A DNA stretch of 64,000 nt from Oryzias latipes (taxonomy: Eukaryota > Chordata > Actinopteri > Beloniformes > Adrianichthyidae), in assembly GCF_002234675.1 (NCBI RefSeq), contig NC_019879.2, positions 25,291,855-25,355,854 on the forward strand, read 5' to 3'. Every line of letters starts with the position of its first letter. The stretch's first letter is position 1. Below are positions 19,203 through 30,840 of the stretch, piece after piece. The notes below the pieces were generated by a model. That model was not told where the DNA came from and did not search any database. It saw nothing but the letters and a program-made list of their open reading frames with translations. The position numbers and the translations under genes are program-made.

Positions 19203-19678
19203 TTTCGAAGACGCGTTCGCACGAAAACCCTGCACATTAACCAAGGTCACACATCTAAATGCACTTCTTGGATTTCTTGAGAACCTGATGGCTGTGAAAC
19301 TGAGAAGAGGTGAAGTAATACAGAGAGGAAGAGACGAGGACAAGATCAAAGGCGGGTTTGATATCAACCCCGCCTTGGAAAACTGCACAGACACACACGG
19401 AACAGGGGATGTACAAAACGGCACGCTTCATCTCTGTTCAGGGCACAGGCTGCCCACGAATACTACAAATAGCATGAGTCATCAATCAGGACGGAGAATG
19501 TAAAGACTACAGAACTGAAGACTTTTACTGTTGAGGAAGGAACCAGTACACTGTATCGAGAAAAAAGTATTTTTCAATCAACGGTATAAAAGATGCTCAT
19601 CAGAAAAATTAAATTAAATGGTGCAATTCATGCAAGCAGTTTCTTTGGGATAGTGTAAATAATTATATTGCACAGTGT

Positions 19679-19684
19679 AATAAA
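19679..19684 (+). terminator. poly(A) signal of the CD200R-like gene
   Basis: AATAAA lies 477 bases after the stop codon, followed by AT-rich sequence. It is the first canonical signal downstream of the last exon. Confidence 0.7.
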
Positions 19685-20480
19685 GGATATTTAAACAACT
19701 TATCTCTGCTACTGTCTTTGGAAGAAACATTGACGGTACAAGAAAATGGGAAAAATCAGATTGAATTCAAACTCAGATGGTGTTATTTGTGTTTTTTTGA
19801 TGATCATCTTAAGTATGACTCTAACATGGAATTTGGATAGAAAGAAATAATCGGGCAAAAAAGACAACTGGCTACAGGCCTTCTTTTAATCACCTGCTTG
19901 ATTGTTGACAGTGTGAAACTCAAAAAGGTAAGCTTGTTCTGCCCTCTGCTGGTGGACAACATTACTGTGACTGTCCTACCGTAGAAAATGTCTATTTGGT
20001 TTGTAAATTTAGTTTAAAGACATCAAAAAACTAGATTGTAGATTATTTATTTCATTTATGGTGATATGAACTTCTGCTGAGATATAATGAATGACTGTTT
20101 GCTTCATCCATGAAATACTGTAGTCTGCCATGAAGGTGATCACTGGAAATGCTGAGGTGCCCTTATATTCCTAATCTGGGAGTTGGTGCTTTGTAGCTGT
20201 GAGAAGAACCCAAGTCCTGCTGGAAAATGAACCACATCAGCGGAAGGAAGCATACAATGCTCTTAATTAAAGGTCCTCATAAAGTGCTGTTTGTTAATCC
20301 TTGTGCGATCTTAACAGTCTGTTTACTCCCTCTTGTTGTATGGGTCACCAAAGCCCCAAATGAAGCCCTTTATGTTTTTTTGGTCACCCAATACAAAAAG
20401 ACGATCACCAATGAACATTTATGCACTTTTTACAACACAAACTTCCTGTCACAAAGTTTTTTTTTTTTAAATTATCATTA

Positions 20481-20693
20481 TATAAATGTGTAGTAATTAG
20501 GGTTCGACTCCGGGTTGCTCCCTGTTCCCTTCTCTACTTCTGTGCCGGTCCCAAGTCCGGTTGCTTTGAGAGGGTTGCGTCAGGAAGGGCATCCGGCGTA
20601 AAACATTGCCAAGTTTACCATGCGACTCATTCGCTGTGGCGACCCCTGATGGGAAAAGCCGAAAGGGAAACAAATATAAATGTGTAGTAATTA
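20481..20693 (+). mobile_element. young SINE/RTE-type insertion with 19-bp target-site duplication
   Basis: An insert at 20500-20674 is flanked by perfect 19-bp direct repeats (20481-20499 and 20675-20693, TATAAATGTGTAGTAATTA). It begins with GGTTCGACTCC, a perfect Pol III B box, and continues with the teleost block TGCGTCAGGAAGGGCATCCG and GCTGTGGCGACCCCTGATGG that I associate with RTE/Rex3-type 3' tails. It looks like a 5'-truncated tRNA-type SINE carried by RTE machinery. Confidence 0.8.
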
Positions 20694-20814
20694 CTTGCAA
20701 ATTATTTGTATCGAAATAGAAAAAAACTGGTAAACAATCTGGAATTTCGTTTAGTTTAGTCTTTTATATGTTGTATGAAGTGAATAATAAGTCTCAGTGC
20801 CCCACCCACCATGT

Positions 20815-21020
20815 ACAGTAGGACCACTTGGTGGGGGGGATGTGTGGACATAACTGCCAGCAACCCGAAGATTTCCGTTCAATGCCCTACCTGCCAATTT
20901 TGACTGCACCTTTTGTTACATGCATCCCTTACCCCACCACACTATATACATACACACACACACTCACACCCACACACACAAGCACACACCCACGCATGCA
21001 CGCACGCACACACACACACA

Positions 21021-21055
<35 letters not shown>

Positions 21056-22335
21056 ACACACACACACCCACACACACACACACACAAACGTCACACAAGG
21101 AAGGTGGGGTCTCTCATCTTTTGTCCACTACCCATCCCTGATGGGGACAACAGGCCCTCAGTAGTGATGGCAGTGTCCCTTGGGTGCTGGCTCTGGTCCT
21201 TGCCTCTGGTGATGGGCCTCTTTAAAATTCCAACAGTGGGGGAGCCCGGTCTGCCCATTTTTACCACGCTCCTTGGGGACCCCCACTTCTCTTGGGCGTC
21301 TGCCTCTTGGGTCTGGGGGAAGTGCCCCCTGGCTTGCTCTCTACTGGACTTCCAGTGGATCGAACAGGTGGCTGCCTTTGAGCGTGGGGTGGATCCCTCT
21401 TAGAGGACCCCTGGTTCACGCCTGGAGTTGGGGTGGACGGATGGTCTGGATTCCCGGGTGGTGGTGGGCTGCTCATCTGGTGTTGGGGGGGGGGGGACTT
21501 TTTCAGGTGGAGCCTTGTGTACTGGGACCCCTGGCACAGTGGGAGGGCTGTTCTCTGGCTGGGCTGGAGCTTGCATTCTCCCTGCCCATGTGCCCCCCTG
21601 CTCTCTGGCGCTGGGGGACCCTGTGGGGGATCCTTTCGGCCCTGGCCTGGGTGGTTGACTTTGGGTTGCCTGGTGGGCAGATTCCCTCGATCTGCCCCAA
21701 TGTTGCACCAATGTCGCCTGAGACACCAGTGCTGGTGTCTTGGGCGCCCTGGCTGCTGCTGCTGCTTTTTTGGCGAGGGTCTTGCTGTGGGGGTGACTAT
21801 GCATTCCCCCTCTTTTTACATTTCATCAACCACCATAGTAGGACAAAAACACACACCTGAGCACAGGTGTCAGCTCACTGTTGCACTAATAGTATGTGTG
21901 AGAAAATGATATACTGTATGCTTTACATGTGTTTCTTTGTATGCATAAGTATGTGCGCGTGACCTGTTTCGTGTACATGCTGACATGCTTGTGTGTGAAG
22001 GTTTTTGGATTCAACAGGTATGCCTGTAATATTTGAGTGTGTCTGTGGACAGGCCCCGCCGAATGGACTATAATTTACAACTGACAGTAATGATGATACC
22101 CCCCCACATACACACACTTCTTGAATTATCCTCCAAGTTCCTTGACCCCCTTTTTCTCCCCTTTCTTTTGCACCCTTATCCCCATCTTTAACACACACCC
22201 CCCTCCCGTCTGGTACACAAATATTAGTAAAATAATTGAAGTTTGGCCTCAAATACAAAAGGGGTTTATACAAATATGCACCACATGTGTCTGAAGATTG
22301 AGAACCCCCTATTGCAACCCAAGAGGCCTTCTGCA
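20815..22335 (-). repeat. GC-rich interspersed repeat, copy 1 (inverted relative to 29.2 kb copy)
   Basis: On the minus strand it follows the same order of blocks as 29215-30840: CTTCAGACA, ATAAACCCCTTTTGTA-TTGAGGCCAAACTT, a block next to AGGCCCCGCC(C), an ACACCTGTGCTCAGGTG palindrome, a long C-rich stretch, a (CA/TG)n tract, and finally AATTGGC-GGTAGGGC. The family is unclassified. Its C-rich part yields long open frames that code for proline-rich peptides; I do not regard them as genes. Confidence 0.75.
20950..21088. repeat. (CA)n microsatellite inside the GC-rich repeat
   Basis: About 140 bases of CA dinucleotides interrupted by CCCA and GCA units. The histidine/threonine-rich frames across it are artefacts. 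Confidence 0.95.
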
Positions 22336-22339
22336 CTTA

Positions 22340-23709
22340 TCCGTTTGCTCAGCTAATGCAAATTTAAAAAAAGTAAGGAAGTGGATAAAAAAAGTACCTT
22401 TCTCATAACACAACAAAACAACAAAATGTTGCTGTACTTTTTTGAAAAAGTTTTAATATCATGCATTTATCATAATGACAATAGATGTGGTGTGTGTTTT
22501 GAGATGTGTGTATGTATGAATTGGGGAGAGTTTGTGTGTGGTCTTTTTTTCTGGTTTTCAAATGCTTTCATGATTCATGGGTCAAATATAACCTAGAAGA
22601 CAATCTTTTTACCACATCACATCCACCTGTAAACATAAACAAGAACATCCCTTTTTCTAATGATGCATTTCATCATTTCTGTAATGTGTTTGAAACACCT
22701 GTGTGATTTTTTTTATTGTATTGACAACAGTTAATGATTGAAATATAAATAAATCAAATCAAATCAAAGTCTTAAAATTTCAAGAAGGAAAGATAGATTT
22801 AGATAATTTTCTACAACTAAACACGGTAGTAGGTCACTATTTACAGCACGATTACACACAACGATTAATTAAATCAATCAAATAGCTCAAATTCTTTGAC
22901 AATATTTTTATATAGGTTATGTTTTAAAAATAGGTTATGTTTTTTAAAAATGTTTATAGGTATTTGCCATCTGCTACTTTTAATGGCATTCATTTGCAAT
23001 GGGTTGTAGATTTGTTCCAAAACCACAACGGTTGTCATAGATGTTGTTCTGGGTAAAAACTGTAGATGTTTTGTGGCTTTATGGTTTACTTTCGAATTCA
23101 CCTCTCATTTCTCGCCAGTTAATTTGAACGCGTTCCCATCGAGTTTTTATTAGAGTTTTCAAGTAATTTTAGCGATGCAGCTTTTTTTTTTTTTTTGCAG
23201 TAAATCAATCAACAACAGTAGTTTACACACCTTTAATTATAATTAAAAAAAATTCCACAAGGAAACAAAAACAAATTCCTAACGTCACGGGATTCAAATG
23301 AATCCATTTATAAATATTTCTAAAAATATAGAAGTAGCACACATAAACATTAGGAGCCATATATAACCATAATACATTTACATACAGGAAGAGTATGTGG
23401 TTTCTGTTACGCCTAATAAATAAGGGGGCTGGAGTTTACGTGAGTTCTGACTGCACAGGTCTTTCTTTTTAGTCCAAACGTGTTTATGCTACATTATAAA
23501 CCATAAGTGGAGACTATGGGCTACGATGTTGTCAAGGCAACTGATCATCAAACTGCTTAAAAAGGCCTCAAAACTTTAAAAGAAAAAAAAGCAAAAGGCA
23601 GAAAATGATTTATCTTGAGAAGCCGCAGAACGCGGTAAAGAAACATCAGGTGCAAAAAACATGGCAGTTATCTTTTGCGTCGTCTTACATGGTTTTCTCC
23701 AGCTGTTAA
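22340..23709. other. intergenic, no gene seen
   Basis: AT-rich sequence with T-runs and a short (AATCA)n run near 22750. Nothing else supportable. Its right end probably contains the 3' UTR of the minus-strand gene at 24170-25428, since the plus-strand TTTATT at about 23714 is AATAAA on the minus strand. Confidence 0.5.
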
Positions 23710-24169
23710 AAAATTTATTTTCCCTCCAAAAGAAATATTATTTCCTTAAACCAAACAAACTCTTAAGCATTCAGCTATCAACATATTTTGTTATAAGCTT
23801 TTCTGAGGAGTATTCCAAACAAAACAGACCTTTTTAAAAAAAAAAAAAAAAAGAAATTTGGTACATTCGAGTTCACACATTTGTTTTTTAGGGTTTCTCT
23901 GCCTCCAGGTTGCACATTAGACGTCATAGTTTCTCAGGAATTACAATCATCCAACTGAAAAGGATTTGGTCCAAGGGTAGAGAGTCTCTTGAAAGGCCCT
24001 GTCTTGTTTTCATGCATCTTAGTGGCCACCTATTTCAGGTTTTCCAGAGTTACTTTGAACAAAGTTCAATCTTGACTCAACTGCAAACAAGCTCTCTTGT
24101 TGCATCAGACAATGTCAGGCCCTTTGGTCGGACAATCTCTTCGTCCAAATCCACTTTCCTCTCGTGCGT

Positions 24170-25428
24170 TTACTCCATGAGCACATAATCATCTGTGCAT
24201 TCCTCTTTGGAAGAGCAGTTGGACACCGTTTCCGGCACAAGGTTTTGTGGAGGGCCAACAGTTGCATAGTCACAGTTATCGTTTTCTATAAACCTTCTCT
24301 GTGCTTGCATGTTTTCATGGTTAATGGAGGCATATGTTACATCCTCATTAGGCTGTAAGGAAACAAGTGCAAGCTGTTAGAGCAAATAATTTTATCATCT
24401 ACAGTGTTTCTACTGTCAACATGTTTCTGGATGGATCCACGTCATTCCTCTAAACAATGAGAGACTCACTGTTTGACCAGTATGCAAATCTAGTCTTTCA
24501 TTCAAAAATTCAGATACACAAAAACCATACAAGAGAAGCTGCAGCCGACGCAAACTGAAAGTAAACAAAAAAAAGAGAGGGGGAAATCTACCTTGCCATC
24601 GATGCTTTTGTGAGATCGAGTAGAAGCCCCTGAAAGTAGAAAAAGTCAAAATGTCAAATGCTCCCATGCTTTTCAGTTTGTTTCTTCTTCTTTAATAGGA
24701 GTGTTCGTGCACTTTTACCTTTCCTCTTCTTTTTTGCTCTGTCACAAAAAAAGGAAACTGCAGTTAGAACGTGAATCCCCATGATGCTGATAGAAATATA
24801 ATCAAATTCAGAAAGAGTAATTTATTCAAAGAGAGATCTTTTTTCACTTTTTAATCTTTTGTTTAAGTTTGAAATAACAAAAAAAAACAAAGAGAATGCA
24901 TTTGAGCGATTATTGCATGAACTTGTCAGAGGTCTCTTTTACCCCATGTCTGCATTTCCTTGACAGATGAACAGATGAAGCAAACGTTGCAAGAGGAAGC
25001 AGTTTAACTACACGCAACTTTTGACTGTGAGCCGCGGCCTAATGAAGGTTTAACGTTTTCTTCATCGGGACCCTAGATAAAGATGGAATCAGCGATACAA
25101 GAAAATGCGCATTTGACTTGGCGCTGCCGCACATACACACACAAACTGAAACTATGTCTATTTTTATCAACCAACCGCTGTTTCCTTGTTAAGGAAAACG
25201 TTGAGCTGCTGCAAAACTAACGGGCAACAACATTTTATTAATTCAGGGTTTAAATTATGCTGTTTTGGGTTTGATGTTAATTTGAAAAGTTTTTGTTCCT
25301 CTAAATGCTTCACTTCAGCTTAAAAGTACATTTTGCAACTTTGAAATAAAAAAAAAAACAGTTATGGAAGATCAAGTGCACACCTGTTGGGTACAAAAAC
25401 CCTACCTGGAGGTCAAGCAGTTTCCCAT
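24170..25428 (-). CDS. small membrane-anchored tyrosine-motif adaptor, GCSAM-like, 4 exons, 87 aa
   Basis: Exons: 25428-25406, 24738-24719, 24629-24592, 24352-24170; all splice sites are GT-AG and the frame closes to 87 residues. The start is MGNCLTSRAKKKRKG: Gly2 for N-myristoylation, Cys4 for palmitoylation, then a polybasic run that should hold it on the inner plasma membrane. The last exon carries three tyrosine motifs: DVTYASINH, NCDYATV and DDYVLME. There is no Ig domain, signal peptide or transmembrane segment. Human GCSAM (germinal centre adaptor; MGNSLL start, a CYTLINH motif, a late DEYELL) has the same plan: tiny first exon, short middle exons, tyrosines in the last exon. Its gene neighbours CD200 and BTLA, as here. 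VTYASINH also resembles the BTLA tail. The ATG has A at -3 and G at +4. Gene reality is well supported; the orthology is inference. Confidence 0.68.
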
Positions 25429-25539
25429 AGTGATCCCTTAGAGTTTGTGAGATGTGTGAGGAAGAACCCCCAGGAGCACCGCTGTGGCAGCTGATGCCTC
25501 TGATCACTCTGAATCAAAATGAGGTGGCGGCAGCGAGGA

Positions 25540-25571
25540 AGAGCTGACAGAGAGAGAGAGAGAGGAAGAGG
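25540..25571. repeat. (GA)n-rich microsatellite
   Basis: A short AGAGAGAGAG tract just upstream of the GCSAM-like first exon, in its presumed promoter/5' UTR. Confidence 0.7.
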
Positions 25572-25579
25572 GAGAGGTT

Positions 25580-27110
25580 TATGCAGGACTGTTGGCTGCT
25601 ATTTTTACACCTGTGTTTGTGGGAAGCATTGCATTCATTGAACTCTCACACTTCATCGCAGAGATGTTGAGTGGAGAAATTAAAAATTTGGGATAAAAAT
25701 CAAACCAAACAATACATATTTACATCTTTAAATTACCGTGTGATGATATGTCCTTTTCTCATTAAGCTAACCTAAGCATCTCACACCTCAGGCCGACCTA
25801 AATAAAGGTGTGATCCCCTGTTCTGAGGTGTTTACATCAGGTGTTGGACAAAAAAAACAACAAGTTTGGTCTTCAAAACTGTGCGGTTTTGCAACTCTAA
25901 TCCCTCAAATATCAGGTGGTACAAAATCTCTCCACTACGATCTTCTTCCTCGTTGTCAAAGATGCAGATGGTAGCAGGTGTGACTCATTCCTGTAAGATA
26001 ATATTTTGACCTTGTTGCTAGAAGGTCTTATCTGGACGTGTGTGCAAATTTTCTCGCTCAGGAACTAATCATTTGTCGTGCAGTCGAGTTTTTTGCAGTA
26101 GTTGCAGGGAGTTGCTCTCTGCATTGTGTGTTAAATATGACTGAGAACAGCATTTTTGTTTAGTTTTTTTAGCAATATCATGTTGTAGGAAAGTAATGTA
26201 CCAATACAGGGGGCTTTTAAAAGATTTTCATTGTCAGTTAGAGAGGCATTTCCAGAAATGGCTGTGGCTAACCTTTTATTAAATTGTGGTAATTTTACTA
26301 AAAGTACTTTTTAAGATTGTTGCTGCCTCTGATGTAAAAACATTTTAATAACGTAAAAATTGAATGCATTAATGTTTGTTAAATCTCATGTGAACTGGCG
26401 CCCCATAAATGCAAATGTTGTTGGGAGCAGAAATTCCAATTTGTAGATCATTTTGTTGTTCAGACACAACAGTTCCAGGTAGTGATCTTCAAATATGCAA
26501 ATTCTATTTGCATGGAGGCGGAAAAATGTAAGGCTGAGGTCATAAAAGTTTTTTTTGGCGTCAACAGACTACACTTTATTGTCTTGTAAAACTTACGAGT
26601 CACGCGTGCTGTAAGACGCGTGTTTCACAATAGAGTAAAATGCTCTTGTGTGCAGGATGTCTTTAAAAGGCAGGTTCGAGAACAGGAAGTGGTGAGATGG
26701 CCACAAGAAGGCCTCTGCAGCGAGTTTCCCAAAGCAAAGTATTGCCCATGTAAGATAAAAAACCCAAGGAAAGGAATAATTTGAAAAACATGCGACGGTG
26801 TATATTGCTTTATGTTTATAAGTCTTCATATCAATACTTTGAAAGTCAGTACTTTTAAGCGAATAAATGATGAAACTCCTTTACTTTTCAACAAATACAA
26901 CAGCAACCTTCTATCTATGATTATGATTAAGAAAGTAAAAAAGTTGCAATTTCACAGTCATCTCAAGCTGCTGTAGTAAAAAAAAAACACAAGCAGTGTG
27001 ATATGGCCTGCCGCCACCATACGTCTTCGCCCTTATGACCCCCTTTCCCCTACCCTCACTGGCTGAGCAGCCGCTCTACGACCCTCGTGACCAACATTTG
27101 CTTTGTTTGC
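25580..27110. other. intergenic, no gene seen
   Basis: AT-rich single-copy-looking sequence. The minus-strand frame at 26593-26829 has no family features. Part of 26990-27110 (CCCTCACTGGCTGAGCAGCCGCTC) recurs inverted near 43165, so its end belongs to repeat family D. Confidence 0.5.
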
Positions 27111-27114
27111 AAAT

Positions 27115-27350
27115 ATACTAATATTGCTAAACATGCTAGCATCACATGCAGCATCTCAGAGAAAACTTTACCAAAGGGGCTAATAATGCCAACTTTGCTA
27201 ATGTTGCTAAAAGTGCTAACATCATCCAATATTTCAGAAAAATGCTAGTTATGCTTATGTGGCTAACATTGCTAGGATCGCATTCAGATTCATCAGCTAT
27301 GTCAAAAAACACATTGCTGAAGATGCTAAATTTGCTAGCAGCTCTAATAG
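27115..27350. repeat. degenerate GCTAA-type tandem repeat
   Basis: The motif (A)TGCTAA/TTGCTA recurs many times at loose ~12-18 base spacing (e.g. TTGCTAAACATGCTAGC, AATGTTGCTAAAAGTGCTAAC). The 87-residue plus-strand frame here is rich in N, A and S because of it. Confidence 0.65.
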
Positions 27351-27439
27351 TCAGTATCACATGGTGGCGCTATTGTGTTGTTCATAAAACACGTCTCCCA
27401 AATCATTGACTTTCCATGCCACGTTATGTGAGTTATGTG

Positions 27440-28060
27440 ACTTGGAAGCCTTACTGACTCCACCCCTTCTGCCTTCGCCACCCTGGTCGCACCTGCAGGT
27501 GACAAATTTATGTAAAAACACTTTTTTTTTCAAAATGGCAGCTTTTCTGTTGATTTTATCTCTTTTATCTCGTCTGGTGGTGACGAACAGGTCTATGTAA
27601 TTTTTTTCCTTGACAACAGAGGCTTTTTGTTAACCACACCCATATTCCTAATTTAGTCATATTGTATGTATATATTGTTTTGATCATCATGAGCTCACAA
27701 TTCATGTATTAAACTCATACAACATTCCAGCCAGAAATGCATGAGCAATAGATGTACGCCACTTTTGCAAGCTCGCCATGCAAACGTTGTTCAAAATCCA
27801 CAAATTTTATATGTATTTATTACATTTTTTCCCAAGTAGCTTTCCAATGATGCTTGAGGAGTTATGAGGCGACAGATCAGAAGGTAATATTTTAGAAAAA
27901 AATAAGATGGGCAGTCTCTTTCTGAGGTCTAAGGTAAACAAAATGTTGGTTGTGGTTGTGGACATCAGCTGTGGGCGTGTGTCCTGGGGCCATTCCATAA
28001 TCATTTTTAAAACGCCCTCTGGATAAATGTGCGTTTTGGTGTCAGTACTTGACTTTGATC
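27440..28060 (+). repeat. unclassified dispersed repeat family D, copy 1
   Basis: Shared, in order, with 43205-42590 (minus) and partly with 46060-46530 (plus): TTCAAAATGG, GGTGACGAACAGGTCT, TTGTTAACCACACCCA, GTTCAAAATCCACAAA, GATGCTTGAGGAGTTATGAGG and CCATTCCATAATCAT. No reading frame is conserved between copies and no terminal repeats are evident. Confidence 0.75.
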
Positions 28061-28496
28061 TGTCTTTCTTGAGCACCATGAGAGATTTTGGCCCCATTAA
28101 CAAGCTTATATTTTTTAATAACAGTTATTTGGCCTCATTATTTACATCTACGTGGAAAGGAACTCCAGAAAGTAAGGAAATAACATAAACTTCTGTCTTG
28201 AAAATAATTTATTTTACACTAACTGAGCTACATCATAAAACCTGAAGTTAGGTTTATTTCTGTCCTTCCCCCCATGAAGCAATCTACCAGAGACTTTTAG
28301 AGACTGCTGTGCAGATGCAACCTTGAAAAGCCACAGATAAAAGTGGAAACCACAAACCAGTGAGCTCTGAAGTAAGATGCTCTGTAAAAGTCTACAGGTC
28401 ATACCTTAACATATAATAAACTGCTAGGCTGTTGTTTAGTCATCTCAATTGATCCTTTCTCTTTATTCTTTTATGTCAGAAGTAACTTCAGATTGA

Positions 28497-28960
28497 AATG
28501 TTTAAAGTCCCACTCTGATCATCTTTTTACGGTGTTAAAAGCATTCTCAGTGGTCTTTTTTATTCTGATTATACCGTTTTTAGCCAAAATAACAGAAAAA
28601 GATGTCATTTTCTTGGACCTAGATTCTTCGGAGCTGCAGGAGTTCATTAGAACTCATTGGAACCTCTTTCACACTTCCCATCATCCATCTGTTCACACTC
28701 TCTCCCGCTAGCTTACAACCCCTCACACCCCCAACCTAACGTTACCAGTGCAACAAAATGGCGAGCAAAATTGGAGATATCCAGCCAAACAGCTTTGATC
28801 CAGATGAATGGATCGTGGATCCACTCCCCTAAAAGTGGAGGCCTCATAATGAAGCAGAGCAGGGAGCTTGTGGGCCGCAGATTGTAGTTTGTATGTATCT
28901 TTTTCAAAAGGGCATTTTTTGTCTGCTCCTGGTTCACAATGATTTAAATTAAGAAATATA
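28497..28960. repeat. MITE-like family A, copy 2
   Basis: Begins TTTAAAGTCCCACTCTGATCATC, includes GGAGCTGCAGGAGTTCATTAGAA, a TCTGTTCACACTCTCTCCCGCTAGCTTA block and TGCAACAAAATGGCGAGCAA, and ends within GTCTGCTCCTGGTTCACAATGATTT. The short frames on both strands are chance. Confidence 0.8.
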
Positions 28961-29156
28961 TTTATTAAGAAGCTTAATCTTTTTGATAAATGTCTGCCAT
29001 CATGAGAAAAATGGAAATAAACTCTGTAAATAAAAAGAAAAGCTGCAAACAAAAGAAACACTGCTGCAAATATATGCTGCAAGCAAAAAAACATGGGTAA
29101 AAAAATTGATATGCAAAAATAAATAAATAAATTAATAAAAGTCTCGGCAAAAGTGA

Positions 29157-29182
29157 ATTTTTTTTTTTTTTTTTTTTTTTTA
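29157..29182. repeat. poly(T) run
   Basis: About 25 consecutive T just upstream of the GC-rich repeat. It may be the reversed tail of a retroposed sequence, but no matching body was recognised. Confidence 0.6.
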
Positions 29183-29214
29183 ACTTGTCCTGTCCAACAG
29201 CTGGGCAGACAGAT

Positions 29215-30840
29215 GAGAGCTGAGGGCCTCTTGTGTTGGACATATTTTACTTTAACAAGAGGGGTTATTAATCTTCAGACAAACCAAAGGTATGTCTGGA
29301 TAAACCCCTTTTGTAATTGAGGCCAAACTTTATTAATTTCAATCATGTCTGAAAATCTTTGGTGTTGGACCGGACGGAAAAGGAAAGAGGGGAAGAAGAG
29401 AGAGGGACGATAGAGAGAGGGGGGGTAGGGGGTGATAATAGGAGGGGAAGGGGGATAAGACCATGAAGCAGCATAAAGCAACAAGTTTACTGGTTGTTAA
29501 TCATTATGGTAAGGTTCAAATGTAGTACAATAAGGGCGGAGCCTGTCCACACACACACTCAAATGTTATAAACACATCTGCTAGCTGCAAAAACTGTCCA
29601 CCTGTCGACATGTATACAAAACAGATAGTGTTCACACGCATACTTATGCCTTAAAACCAACTAGTGTGAAATATTTCAGTCATTCAGTCATGCAAACTGT
29701 TAGTGCAAAGGTGAGCTAACACCTGTGCTCAGGTGAGTGTTTATGTTCTTCTAAAATGGATGGTGGAACGTGGAAAGAAGGAGGGAGAGTGCCCAGCCAT
29801 CCCCACCCCAAGACCCCCACCGCAGCAGCAGCGGCAGCCGGAATCCCCCCAACGCCACACGGGAACCGGCAGGGAACAACCGCCGCCCGGGCGACCAAGC
29901 CCGCCGCCCAGGCCAGGGCCAGCAGGACCGCCGCAAGGCCCCCAGAGCCAGAGAGCAGGGAGGCACGGAGGGAGAGAGAGCGCCGCCCCAGCCCAACCAG
30001 GAGAGCAGCCCCCCCGCCGCGCCGGGAGAACCCAACGCAGGGCCCCACCGGAGAAGGACGCCCACAGCCCCAGACGAGCACCCCACCACCACCCAGGAGT
30101 TCCGGGCATCCCCCCGCCCCAACCCCAGGTACGAGCCAGGACCCCCCAAGGGAGACCCGCTCCGCACTCCAGGCAGCCATCCGCCCGGCCCACGGTTGGT
30201 CCAGGGAGGAGCGAGGCAGGGGCCCGCCGCCACCGCCCAAGAGGGGGGAACCCCGGGGAAAAAAGAGGGCCCACAAGGGGTGTTGTAAATATGGCCCGAC
30301 CAGGCTCGGCCACAGTTGGAAATTTGGCGGGGCCCAGCGCTCAGGAGCAAGGACCAGAACCCACCCCCCAGGGACACGAACACTCCCGGCTCAGATGTAA
30401 TGTGAACCCCCCCGCCGTGCGGAGAGAGCACCGCCGGGCCCAGGAAGCCGGCACCCCGGGGACACGGCCGCCGTTGCAAAGGGGCCCGTACCCCCCACCA
30501 GGGAAGAGGCAGGGGACAGATGGTCCTAGGTCCCACCTTCCTTGCAAAATGTGTGTGCGTGTATGTGTGTTTGAGAGGGTGTGTGTGTGTATGTGTGTGT
30601 GTTTATGTTGGAATGTATATATTGAGGGGGGAGGGGTGTGTGTGCTAAGGGGGGTGCAGTTAAAATTGGCGGGTAGGGCACTGAGGGGACATCTCCTGAT
30701 TACTCACAGTGACGTCCCCTCACCCTCCCCACCAAGGGACCCTAAATGTCTAAGGTGTGGTTAAATTTGGCGGGTAGGGTGCTAGGAGGACATCCGCTGC
30801 TTGCTGGCAGTGATGTCCAAAGTGAAACTTTTTAGCCGTC
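29215..30840 (+). repeat. GC-rich interspersed repeat, copy 2
   Basis: The same family as 22335-20815 (minus), here in the plus direction. Its middle (29780-30540) is extremely C/G-rich and gives long open frames on both strands (up to 343 codons plus, 261 minus). The peptide is almost only P, R, G, A, Q and S, and fish annotations often carry such 'basic proline-rich protein' models. The 3' part has a (TG)n tract (30548-30605) and two copies of a TGGCGGGTAGGG(C/T) block at about 30668 and 30768, each followed by a GGACATC. It is non-coding as far as I can see. Confidence 0.75.

Noticed and set aside
20828-21860. Histidine-rich and tryptophan/glycine-rich frames of up to 195 codons
   Set aside because: They cover the (CA)n tract and the G-rich strand of the interspersed repeat and contain no recognisable domain.
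27146-27409. 87-codon frame with a hydrophobic end
   Set aside because: It is made by the degenerate GCTAA tandem repeat.
29733-30764. 343-codon proline/arginine-rich open frame (and 190-261-codon frames on the other strand)
   Set aside because: All frames are open because the DNA is ~75% or more G+C and lacks A/T for stops. The sequence lies within a repeat present in another copy, with no domain and no splice context.
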